Shown here: in pieces, positions 26,204 to 39,452 of the stretch
Layout of the letters: each line of letters starts with the position of its first letter
Position numbering within the stretch: position 1 is the stretch's first letter
Assembly (NCBI GenBank): GCA_037127315.1
Contig: JBBBDQ010000308.1
Span: 780,001-844,000 of the forward strand
Reading direction: 5' to 3'
From: Ascarosepion bandense
Taxonomy: Eukaryota > Mollusca > Cephalopoda > Sepiida > Sepiidae
DNA: 64,000 bases
Notes under the pieces: model-generated
Told to the model about the DNA's origin: nothing
What the model saw: the letters and a program-made list of their open reading frames with translations, nothing else
Database searches by the model: none
Program-made: the position numbers and the translations under genes

Positions 26204-28069
26204 CGATTTTCTGCACTATTGTAAGAACTGCAACCTTGAAACTTCTGAATATCGTTTCTTATGTCTTTGTCTATGAGTGTATCAAATTTGATTAAAATCG
26301 GACCACTCCTTCTATAAACCGATTTTTTCGATTATCGATATTTATCGGGGGTACCTCGGCACAAAACCTAGCTAACGCTTATAGTACAACTCGCAGACGC
26401 TTATAGTACAACTGTAAAATTTCAAGAAAATCGGTTCAGCCATTTCGGACTCTATAGGTAACGGATACACACACACACACACACAGACAAAGTTCCATTT
26501 ATAAATAAGTTTAGATTAGATTTAATATTATCTTTTTTTGCGACTTACGATGAGAAAAAAATGGCGGAAATAACAAGGATCCCAGGAAGACGTCAAAATT
26601 TAACAGTCATTTGCTAATTTGTAACGTATATAAATAAAGATAAAAAAAAGCAAATGTTGAGACGATCGCAAGGCTCAAAAAACACTGTCCAGAGCCCCCA
26701 ATCAGGCCTGAACCATCCCTTATTCCGCCCCATGCTTGGGTGTAGTACGCATCGGTCCTGGAGTTACGTATCAAGTAGGGTGCTGGTTGAATGTTTATTA
26801 AACTGGCCTTGTTAAACATAACCGAACTCCCTACAACTTAAGGTTATTGGTAATCATCAGAATTATCAGAAGGTTGAAATGTGAAAGAATAAAAGTGTTT
26901 CGTTTGTAAAATCAGTGGAATTTTATTAACTGAACAGAATAACATCAATTTTAAATGTTCCCTGAGGAAGTGTAGTACATAATTAAATGTTCTAAGACAA
27001 ATAGTAGTAAGGAGTTAAGTGAATCCCGAGTTCTAGTAGTAAATAGCAGAATGTGTGTATGGAGAAAGATTAACAGGTTACTAATAAAGTCTGTGTTCCT
27101 TTCCTTTTATCACCGGCGAGAAAAGAAAAGTACAGCAATAAAAAAAATTGTACTTATCGAAGTTAATTTTTCGGAGTCAGTTGAAGTTTCTTCTTCTTCA
27201 ACAACAACAAAAAAAAACAAACAAAAACAAAAACAAAGAAAAGGTAAAGGGAATTAGCACACGAGATTAAGGAGAACGAATGTGTTACGGGATTTTATGT
27301 CCGGGTCAGTGGTTTGAATTTTTTTGTCATATTTTGCGGGTGTATGATGTCGCTGCGCTCATCTCTCTCTACTGATTGATTCGGCTTTTTTTCTTTTATA
27401 GCGAATTACTTTTTCACACTGGATTGTTAACTTTTCTCTTAGTTTTGCAGATCGCTCCCGTTCAATGGTTAGAAAATAAATTTAACATCTAATTACGAAA
27501 TTTAGCTTCGTCTTTTTCTTTCAGTACGGGGTCAGTCTTTTTTTTTATTCGTAAAAATTAGAATTTCACACGGAATTGTAAAATTTGTAAAAATGAAGAG
27601 AAGTTACTTTTAATTCCATATTCATCAAATGTATAAGAAAAGTTCAAGAGATTCCTCACTCAGACTGTACCTCCTCTTCGCAAAAAAAAAGTAGGTTTGT
27701 ATCAGCACTAAAATTACAAAGAGTAAAGTGCTTTTAATATTTTAGGCTAAATTTATTTATATTTATTTATAAGACATTTAATGCCATATTCGAAGCGTTT
27801 CGGTCGTTGTACGCCCCGATCTTCTTCATGAGACATGCGTATAAAACCTGAAGAAGGACAGTTATCGTCAGCTATAAAAAATGACATAGTCTTGTATCTA
27901 TCTATCTAGCTAGCTAGCTAGCTATCATAATTTGTTCATTATCAATTCTCTCTATGCATTTATCTTTGTTCATTATCTATCTCAGTTTGTTCATTATCTG
28001 AGCCTACGCATCTCTCTCTTTCTTTCTTTCTTTCTTTCTCTCTCTGTCTCTCTCACACACACACACACA

Positions 28070-28104
<35 letters not shown>

Positions 28105-28220
28105 GCAATGTCTTAAAAATAAATGCTTTTTGATAGAGACTTCTTTATTATTTTTCGGTTTTCAAATTTCGACACTTATTTTTCTTTATTAAAATATAAC
28201 TTGCACCCCAGTGATTTAGT

Positions 28221-28296
<76 letters not shown>

Positions 28297-28446
28297 AATT
28301 CAGATACTTCAATCCAAGGGAAAAAAGCAGGAAGGTAAATTCCAAAAAACCCGATCCTAGGTTTTTTTCTGTTGCTGAGGTGATGTGTCGTTCCCCGTGG
28401 GGATCTTCATATCGAAATGGCCATTCAACATCTTTGAATTAATCCT

Positions 28447-28490
<44 letters not shown>

Positions 28491-28864
28491 GACCGGCCAT
28501 AATTATTAGGCCACCCCGGTTTTTTTAATGATGTATTTCATACTATTTTTACTATTTATTGCCAAATAAAAACAGAATGGTTCTTTTGTTATTATTAATT
28601 TGCAAAATTTTACAAGGCAAGAAAGCAAAGATGAACTCGTCCGTATCACCCTTATTTTTTTTCATTCTTTCATTGATGAAAATGCGATATAGGTAATTAT
28701 TAAATAGTTATAAATTCATTTGGTTCACATGTTATTGTGCAATATTAACAAAAGTACCATTCTATTTTTATTTACAAGTATTCAGTTGGCAATAAATACT
28801 AAAACATAGTATGAACTACATCATTTTTTAAAACACTGGAGTGGCCTCATACTCATGGCCGGTA

Positions 28865-28901
<37 letters not shown>

Positions 28902-29283
28902 GAGAAACACTGGCTTATAATGACAGAAATGTCATCTCGAGCACGTGTATCCTTAAATACATTTCTTTTTATTTCGAACCTGTCAACCGATCGATTTTGA
29001 TTTTTCCTTGTTGTCCAGCATCGGAAGTGCCCTGAATAGTTTATTATTGAAACTGTCTTTATATTTGTTTACTTAACATGGTTTCTACTATTATTAATTA
29101 CAGTACGCCAATTCCATAAATTTTAATCCAAACAAATGGATGTTAATCAACCATGATTGTTCGCTTTTGTGGTAAGTATAATTTTCACTAATCATAATTT
29201 CGCTAACAACAAAAACAATATGCCAAAATTTAGCCAGCATTGCAGAGTAAACCGTATTACTATATTTATAAATAATAATAATA

Positions 29284-29341
<58 letters not shown>

Positions 29342-32300
29342 CAATATTATACATTATAATGTGGATCCAAAATGCAGTTTCTGTGATAAATACCAAGAAA
29401 TAATAGACTGTACTTGCCCCAAAATAATATAAAACTCGTCACGATAGAGTAGGGCAATATTTACACTGAACAAGTGCAAACATTATGGAAAATATGTAAA
29501 AAAATCACTGGTATGTACGTTAGTACGCAGCACCGGTTACAGAAATAGATGTCACCATTCTATGGACTTACACCATCTACACAGACAGAAAAATTTAAGC
29601 AAATAGGCCGGACATTATTATTAAAAACCATAAACTAAAAACTTGCCTATTAATTGATATGGTTTGTCCATCGGATTGTAACATAGCAAACAAGGAATTC
29701 GAAAAACTGTCCAAATATAAAGACCTGAAAATTGAAATAGAAAAAATGTGGAAATCGAAAACAATAATCGTACCAGTGATAGTAGGTGCACTTGGAATGA
29801 TAAAAAATGAAACAAAACAACACATTGAAAGAATCCCTGGAAACCCCAGCTTAAGAGATATACAAAAAATTGTATTATTAAGTACAGCCCACACACTAAG
29901 GAAAACGTTATCTATGTAATGCTGGGGATGATAGGGAGGATAGAAAAACATGAAATGGAGTCATAACAACAACCCACGACCTACCTTAGGTCTTCTTGCA
30001 GACTTGGTAGGTAGTGCGACCATAGCAGAAATCGAATTATTATGAAAAATGACATAATGATAATAATAATTGTAGTAGTGAGAAAGAAGTACCAAACATG
30101 AACTACACGAAAAATGAATGCATGGTCATCAGCAAAAAGAGAAGCCCAAAATGTCAATTAGAGGTTGGGGATTTTTTTTTTTTTAATATCACCCCGAGCA
30201 AGGCGGTAACGCCACTGATGTGCGAGGGGCTACATAAGTGTAAAAAGATTAGAGGAGAGTGAAGAGAAGGACAAACCAGTTAGAAAGGAGCTAGAGAAGG
30301 GAGGGGACACAAGTGTGATGACAGTTGCAAAGGTGGAGAGAAAGGAAAGGATATACAGGGCGGTGTGGAAAGAACTAGAGTCAAGTAGTTAAGAGATGAA
30401 TATTGACCTTGCATTTAAATTCCTGGAGGCTGTAGCCATCAGGAAAGCAAGAATAAGGAAGCGAGTTCCACCGGCGAGAAGTGCGAGAAAAGAAGCTGAA
30501 GGTGTAGAATTGTCGTCTGCATTTGGTTGATCTAACTGTGAATGGATGAGACCCAGATACTAAAATCAAGCCGGTGCAGGAATTTAAATACCTGAGAAGT
30601 GTTCTCATACAGAACAAAAAGGGCTGCATCGAGATCTAAATACATATTGGTATGGCCAAGGGTGCATTCCGAAAGCTAAGCAAATTATTGAGACAGGAAG
30701 ATTTCGTCGTTAGCAAAGAAAAGAATGCTGAACTGTTATGTGATGTAATAGCTCCGATATGGCAGCGAATACTGGACAATCTCCTCATAGATGAAGGCAA
30801 GACTCGAAGCAACAGAAATATGGTTCTGCAGAAGGATGCTGAAGATAACAAGGACCGAATATGTGAACAACGTCGAGTTTTTGGGGGATGATTCAACATC
30901 TTAACCCTCTAGGGCCATTCGTATCATATTTGATACAGTATGAAAACAAGCCTTGAAAGAAATATTTTCCTGAAAAATTTTTTAAGAGAAATATTTTATA
31001 AATTTCAAATGAAAGCAGTACTGACTGCTCAGTCAATGAATACCAAATGTTTCCTTATAGGGAAATACCAAATGTTTCCTTATAGGGAAATACTGTATCA
31101 AATATGATACGAATGGCCCTAGAGGGTTAATCATGTTTCTATTATATTCAGTCAGTCAGTTAAGTGCCATACGTGAAACACGCTTAGGCGATCATGTCTC
31201 GAAAGAGACATGACTGACTGGGCAGAAGATTATCCCACAGTAGGTTGCCATTGCTTTCTGCGGTAGACTGGTGAATTATATTATTATATTAATAAGTAGT
31301 AATTAGTGGGGGATCAGTTTATTACTTCATGACAATAGAAAACCGATCACCCACTTTATGCCCAGTATAAGCCTTAACCCTCTAGGGCCATTCGTATCAT
31401 ATTTGATACAATATGAAAACAAGCCTTGAAAGAAATATTTTCCTGAAAAATTTTTTAAGAGAAATATTTTATAAATTTCAAATGAAAGCAGTACTGAAAG
31501 AGGGAAAGAGACAAGAAAAAACAGCGCGTGACATACTTGATGGGCTTAAACAAATGGATGGCAGAGCAGCGTTTGGGAGAAATAACAAGACAAAATATAT
31601 TAAGAGCTACAAGAGACAGGAAGCGGTGGAAGACGATGATCGCCGACGTTATGAAGGCGCATAAAAGAAGAATGTGTTAAGAGAAAAAATAGTGTAGGAA
31701 TAGTAAGAAAATTGGGTAGGAAGGGTGATCCCTTGGAAACTCTATAATTGACAATTTATATTCGTCACCCACATACAAGCCTGTTTAGCTCATCAGTGTG
31801 GCTAGAGATCCACTTGCCTCCGGCCGGGATCGGAACTCGACCGATTTGGTGTCAGTTGGAGTCTCTAACCCCTAGGCATATGGAATCAGAGAAAGGAAAT
31901 TTTACTGTGTTATATATAAGCGGCGTTTTCGCACATAATTGACAATTGATATATATATACAAACCAGATGATTTGCTAAAAGAAAAAGGAAAGCAAAAGT
32001 CTATAGCTCTTTGAAATCTAAGCAGTTCATCCATTCTAGTCCAGAAAACAAAATATAGCAACCGTAAACAGATAAAAGAGAATAATTTCAAATATTAGAT
32101 ACCGCGCACCCAACAGTTCACTTTTTTGTTTGAATCATTTCACCCCAAGCAAGGCAGAAATGCCACTGATAAGCGGGGGGCTACATAACTGTACAAAGAT
32201 TAATTAGAAAAGAGTGAGGAATACAAACTAGTTAGAAAGGAGCAATAGAAAGCTGAGAATGCAGGTGCGATGACAGATACATAGGTGGAGAGAAAGGGAA

Positions 32301-35300
32301 GGATATACGGGGGTGGGGAGAGAGCTAGAGTCCAGTGGTTAATAGATGAGTATTGACTTTGCATTTAAATTTCTGGAGGTTGGAGCCGTCAGGAAAGCAA
32401 GAATATGGGAGCGAGTTCCACAAACGGAAAGTGCGAGAGAAGAAGCTGCGGGAGTAGACTTGTCGTCTGCATTTGGCTAACCTAACTGTGAATGGGTGGG
32501 ACCAAGTTGCCAATCTGGTTGCACGAGTAAACACCTGTTGAGGAGGCACCAGTGACTTAAGTTCGTCCGAGCAGAAGCCATGAAAGTATTTATAGAACAG
32601 ACAAAGGGAGGCCACATTTCGGCGGTGGGGAAGTGGCTGCAGTCTAGCCGCCAGATCAGTACCTATCACATTACAGACTCTCCTTTGGAGCCTGTCGAGA
32701 ACACTGTGGAGAACGGCAGGGGCGTCTGACCATAAATGGCAGCAGTACTCCATGCACGGACGGATGGTTGACTTGTATTACAAAACTATTAAAAAAAACA
32801 TGAAAAACTAGAAAAATGTCTAGACTACGCAAAAAATAACTTTTTTTTTCTTGTTTGTTTTTTACCCTAAGCAAGGTGGAACTGCCACCAGTGCCCAGGG
32901 GGTTACAGTGAGAGAAAATTCTGTGTACAAGGGGTATTGAAAAAAGAATAAAATTCTGGGTACAAGGGGTATTGAAGAAAGAATAAAAGATGAACGGGAT
33001 TCAAGCAGATAGATAATGGCAGTTGACGTTGCATTTTTTTTATTTTTTTTTTTTACTTTTTTTTTTTTTGGAAATTGTGGCTATCAAGGAAGCAAGTAAA
33101 CGGAAGGGAATTCTACAGGCGGGAAGTTTCTAGTAGAAGAGGGGTTTACATTTAGTTATTTCAACAATAAAAGGGTATCGAATTCGTAGATAGAAACAGA
33201 CTGTAATCGACTGTAGTTGAAGTTAGATCTGACCGCATAACTCTCCCAGGTAGGTGGTTTATATAACAGCCTGGGCGATTCCACTCTGCTGTCAAGGAAA
33301 GTCTGTTCTGTAGATTCTGACTGGCTGATGATTTCAGTGTGGATATTGTGCTCAATAAATATCCAGCACAATATCCATTCTATGACTGCTCAAGAGAGGG
33401 ACATGTATTGAGTTACAACCCTGTTCATTTTTGTCTGCCAACTGGACGTTAGTTTGAAACATCCTTGCGAAGGTGAGTCTTACACTCGTAATTATTCAAA
33501 AGATGCCAATTTTACGACTTATTAACTCCTTATGAGTTATTTAAAACCGAAATATAGTTCATATTGTAGTAGGTTGCTTACATTACCCAGTGTTCCTAAG
33601 TAGCTCCCTGTCTAAATACTGGCCGGATTCGACGTTGCTTAACTTCAGTAATCGAACAAGTATCGGTGTTTTCAGTAGCTGAAAACGAAAAAAATAAAAA
33701 TAAATAAAAAAGAATAACATGGAACAAGAATGCAACAGTTGTCCCCATCGTTTATTTAATACTTGGAATAACCCCAAAGAACCTAGCAAAGAGTTTAGAA
33801 GAACGGAAAACTCGAGAAAGAAGTGAATCCTTCCAGATGACATCACTATTAAAATAAAATAGAATACTCTGGAGAGTGCTGGAATGTTGAAAAACTTATT
33901 GTCACATGATCTTCAATCACCGGTTATAACTTGTATTACGACACAAAAAGTACAAATATTAAGAATAATAAACAAGGTCAGTAATTGGAGTAGATAGACT
34001 AAACTATCGCCCGGTTCACACTCCACCCACGTCTATTGAACAGGTGAAGAGGCTCATCCCTTGTTTCCTGTTTAGGATGCGGTTTCCGGTTTTCTCTTTT
34101 CCTATCTTTTCACTCCTGTGTAGCCCCCTGCACATCAGTGGCGTTACCGCCTTGCTCGGGGTGATATGATTAAAAAAAAAAAGTCAAATAGTATACAAAA
34201 GTAGGTATGCTAGGGTATGAACAGCGATATACCAGGAACTGTGCAAATCACTTACCTCAAACGAAATAAAAGTCTGAAAACAAAAGCAGAAAATAATGCA
34301 AGGAAGAACTTAAACTATTGATTAACATAATTACAATATTTTAAAAACATTCCTAAAATCTGCAAGAATACTGAGAATATTGGGTAGACTGCTGGAATAC
34401 TGGAATATTGGGTCGACTGCTGGAATGCTGGAATATTGGGTCGACTGCTGGAATGCTGGAATATTGGTTAGACTGCTGGAATGCTGGAATATTGGGTAGA
34501 CTGCTGGAATGCTGGAATATTGGGTAGACTGCTGGAATATTGGGTAGACTGCTGGAATGCTGGAATATTGGGTAGACTGCTGGAATGCTGGAATATTGGG
34601 TAGACTGCTGGAATGCTGGAATATTGGGTCGACTGCTGGAATGCTGGAATATTGGGTAGACTGCTGGAATGCTGGAATATTGGGTAGACTGCTGGAATGC
34701 TGGAATATTGGGTAGACTGCTGGAATGCTGGAATATTGGGTAGACTGCTGGAATGCTGGAATATTGGTTAGACTGCTGGAATATTGGGTAGACTGCTGGA
34801 ATGCTGGAATATTGGGTAGACTGCTGGAATGCTGGAATATTGGGTAGACTGCTGGAATGCTGGAATATTGGTTAGACTGCTGGAATGCTGGAATATTGGT
34901 TAGACTGCTGGAATGCTGGAATATTGGGTAGACTGCTGGAATGCTGGAATATTGGGTAGACTGTCACTTGTTATTTATGGAAATCTCCTGCTATTATGTT
35001 TATAACCTAAATTGTTAAATAACATTAATAATAAAGATCGTTCCTCACATTATTTCACGGTGTAAATGGAGTGTTATACGTTTCGTTCTTTAAAAAAATA
35101 TAAAGGTGCTTATGCGAATTCAAGTGAAGGATTCGAATGTGGTAGAGTGCTTGCCAATCAAGGCTGTAAAACCCCATCTGTTCTGCTATTTGACCCATTG
35201 CTGAGGGGAAAGCAACGGATTAATGTCTTTCCCAAGGGTATTTGCGCGTAAGTAAATGCAACAAATTCAACTGGAATTCGAACTCGACTCCCCAATTTCT

Positions 35301-38300
35301 CGTTCTGAGCTGATATCCACTGCACCACAGAGCACATTTAATATAAGCAAAAAAAAAAAACAGTTAAAAAAAGGGAGAGTTTTGCGTTTTTCTTGATTGT
35401 ATCAAAGAATTATGACTAAAATAAGTGTCTAACTATAAGTTCCAAATATGGCAGATAGGGTTGAACAGACCAACCAAGATCCAAATGTTTTTCCTGTGTT
35501 ATCCTTGGTGTGTGGAGATCTACGTTATCATGGAGAATATAAAATAGACCAAACCCGAAAAAAGGGAGATTTTTGCGTTTTTCTTGATTGTATCAAAGAA
35601 TTATGACTAAAATAAGTGTCTAACTATAAGTTCCAAATATGGCGGATAAGGTTGAACAGACCAACCGAGATCCAAATGTTTTTCCTGTGTTATCCTTGCT
35701 GTGTGGATATCGACTCGGAACGACAAATCAGGGAGACGAGTTCGAATCCCAATTGAATTTCTTTGCATTCACTTACGCACAAATAGCCCTGGGAAAGGTA
35801 TTAATCCGTCTCTTCCCTCTAGTTATGGGTTAAAAAATAGGACAGATTCGTTTCTATAGCCTTGGCTGGCAACCAGTCTACCGCAGAAAGCAATGGCAAC
35901 TTACTGCGGATAATCTTCTGCCCAGTCAATCATGTCTTTTTCGAATGTATCATGTATGGCACTCAACTGACTGATGAGTTAGAGTGATATATTCGTCGTT
36001 AGAATTGATTCAACAGAACGAAAATTACTTAAAATTTAATATGAATTACTATAAACAAAAACAGTAAAAAGTGTTTTTCCCCCCAGTTTTCTAGTTTGCG
36101 TATAATAATTAAGACTTAAATAATTGTCTAATGTTTAATTTTAAATTCTAGGGTCACAGATAGCCAAACATTGACGTATGCATTGACAGTTGATCCGTTG
36201 TATCTCCAACATCCTCACGGAGGTAAGTATCATTCATCGCTAATTCAGGTATGGCAAAAGATCAAGATTTTGTTGTGCATTTTTGATGTCCGTCGCCGAA
36301 TTTCGAATTTCAGTTCAAATCCTTGCATTTACTTACGCACAAATACCCTTGGGAAAGGTATTAATCCGTCTCTATTCCTTCCAGCGATGGGTTAAATAGC
36401 AAGACAGATTGGGTTCTATAGCCTTAGCTGGCAACCAGTCTACTGCAGAAAGTACTGGCAACCTACTGCGGGATAATTTTCTGCCCAGATCAGTCATGTC
36501 TCGAAAGAGACATGATCGCCCAAGCTTGTTTCACGTATGGCGCTTAACTGACTGAAGATAATAGTTGGAATCATGATTAAGGCTTCTATTGGGCATAAAG
36601 TGGGGGATCGATTTTCTATACTTACGAAGTAATAAACTGATCCCCCACTAACTTACGACTAATTATAATACATCTCTCTCGCTATGAATCAAATAACAGG
36701 TCAGATTGGGTTCTATAGCCTTGGCTGGCGACCAGTCTACCGCAGAAAGCAATGGCAACCTACTGCGGGATAATTTTCTGCCCAGTCAGTCATGTCTCTT
36801 TCGAGACATGATCGCCCAAGCGTGTATCACGTATGGCGCTTAACTGACTAACTCTTAGGCTGCTTAACCACGCAATATTTACGAGCAAACAAACACCGAA
36901 TAGTAATTTTGAACACACATCTTCCCGATTTTTCGAAATATTCATAACTGCTCTGTTTCGTATCTTAATATAAGCAAAGACAATTTATTTACGAGATTTT
37001 ATGAAATGGATTAAGTCCGACATATTTTTAATGTATTTGTTTATATATTTACTTTTTTCTCCGTCATTTTTATTAAGTTTTAATTTGTATTTTACTTTCT
37101 AAACTGGTGTTAGAAACAATGTGGGAAGAAATTTTAAAGCAATGGCTACATAAACAAAAACTAGGTCTATGGCTTTCTGCGTTGAACATTGTCATAAATA
37201 ACTCATGATTAATCACTTGTTATGCCATATATAAGGAATGCTTAGTGATTTTACTAGGTCTAGCTTAGTTGTGGTACAAGGATAAAAGCATGGATCATCC
37301 AGTGAGTATCGAACTCACTGTAATATATTTCTGTGACTCTAGAGAAATATGATTGACATTAAAAGCAGTGGCCGATAAAAGTGGGATTGACATCAAAGGC
37401 AGTCGGCTTGAAACTCAGTAACCGTTAAAAATGACTGACAGATGTGCCTTGTCATAGCTGACACAATTATGCAAAATCCCGAGAAGGCAAAAATGCGTGA
37501 AAATTTCAGGTTATATAAATTCAGTTTTTTTTTATGGCCGAATCAGAACACCGAAAGAACGCAGAGAGAACGCAGAGAATAGACAAAAAAAGACGACAAA
37601 TCCCGCTGGTCAACGACTCCCGACAACTCCCTCGTATGTGCGTGTTTCTCTTTGGCTACATCTCTCTCCACACAAATGTCACCGACGAAAAATAAAATCA
37701 TTTTTTTTATTTTTTTATATATCAGGTTGGTGAAAAAGTTTTTGCTGATTTAAAATTTCATCTTGAAAATGAAAAACTGTGTGTTTTTGAAAATCTTTAT
37801 TCATAACAATAACGAACTTTCTTTTTACACTAGGGCGGGTGTTTTTATGAGGTGTTGATACATTTATAGACAGTCTGATGTTTGGGAATTTAATTAAAGA
37901 GGAGATAATTGCAGTAAAATTATATGACGAATACAACCTAAACGAGTTTTTATATAATTGTTAACTACTCAATAATCTTTAAAAAAATTTAGATATTTTA
38001 AACATTCTAATATTTTATCGATTTTGGTTCTTTAGACTAATTTCCCAATATTCAAATTTTTCCTATTAAATGCTAAAAAAGTTTATAATTTTTCCTTTCC
38101 TTATTTTCATTTTTCTTAAATATTAGGTCGGTGCAAAAGTTTTTGCCGATTTAAAATTTCATCTTGAAAATGAAAAACTGTGTTTTTGAAAATCTTTATT
38201 TAAAAAATAACAACCTTTGCTGTTTGTAACTTGATTTCATCTGTCAACGGGATTATAAATGCCTCGCTTATAAAATTCTTTAGGTTTTGGTGTGAAATAT

Positions 38301-39057
38301 GAATCTAAATCATGTTCAATCTCCTCCAATGATGTTAACCTAAGACCATCTAAATGGTTTTGTAATCCTCGAAATAAGTGATAATCCGAGGGAGCTAGGT
38401 CAGGAGAATATGCAGGATGGGGTAAGATGACACTTCTCCCCACCGGTGACAAGCCTACCCAAAAATGGTGTCTGAAGGTGTCGTGGAAGCAAATATTCGC
38501 AACAAGAAACACGTTGTTGCAGGTTCTGTGGGGACAGTTCGTGCGGGACCCATTTTCCGAATACTGAATTCTTACCCATTTTTTTTCAGTTGACGTGGCG
38601 CAGTTTTATGGGATACATTAAATTGGTGTGCAAGTTCTCTTCAGGTTACCGTAGGGCTTTGAGTAACAGCGGCATTCAACACATCTGAATCAAGATATTT
38701 TGGGCGACCACCTCTAGCCTCATCTTTCAAGCTGAAATTTCCTTTCCGAAAACTGGAAAAAACACCACCTACAGCTTCTTTCTTTCACTGCATCAATTCC
38801 ATAAGCATCCTGAATAGATTGTGCTGCTGCATTTGCATTGGAATCTTTGTGAAATTCATAGAGTAGAGCATGCCTAATGTGTTCTTTAGATGGAAAGAAC
38901 ATGGGTGAGAATATTGCAGAAAAATATGAATGATGCTTTAATAATCTGAAAAAAAAATAATCATGGTGATATGTTTAAGTAATAACAAAATGCTTAAAAT
39001 AAATTACAATGATTTAAAATGCACCTTTTACAAACCGGCAAAAACTTTTGCACCGAC

Positions 39058-39099
<42 letters not shown>

Positions 39100-39408
39100 C
39101 AGACACGTTATTTCACGGTAAATCGGGAGTATAGGCATATTGCAGGCGGACCATCATCAGCTACCGTCTATATTGTACAAAGGATTTTACACGAATCCTT
39201 TGTACAATCAAGACGGAAGCTGATGCTGGTTCGCCTGAAATAGGCCTATACTTCCGATTTACCATGAAATAACGTGTCTGCCTTAATTTTTCTTATATTT
39301 GCTCTATATGTATTTATATACATACATATTTAGAGCTCTCTTAGAGAGTTATCCTACTACTGTATGTACAGGATACTCCTTTGGATTCTTCCATATCTAC
39401 ACCGCATG

Positions 39409-39452
<44 letters not shown>

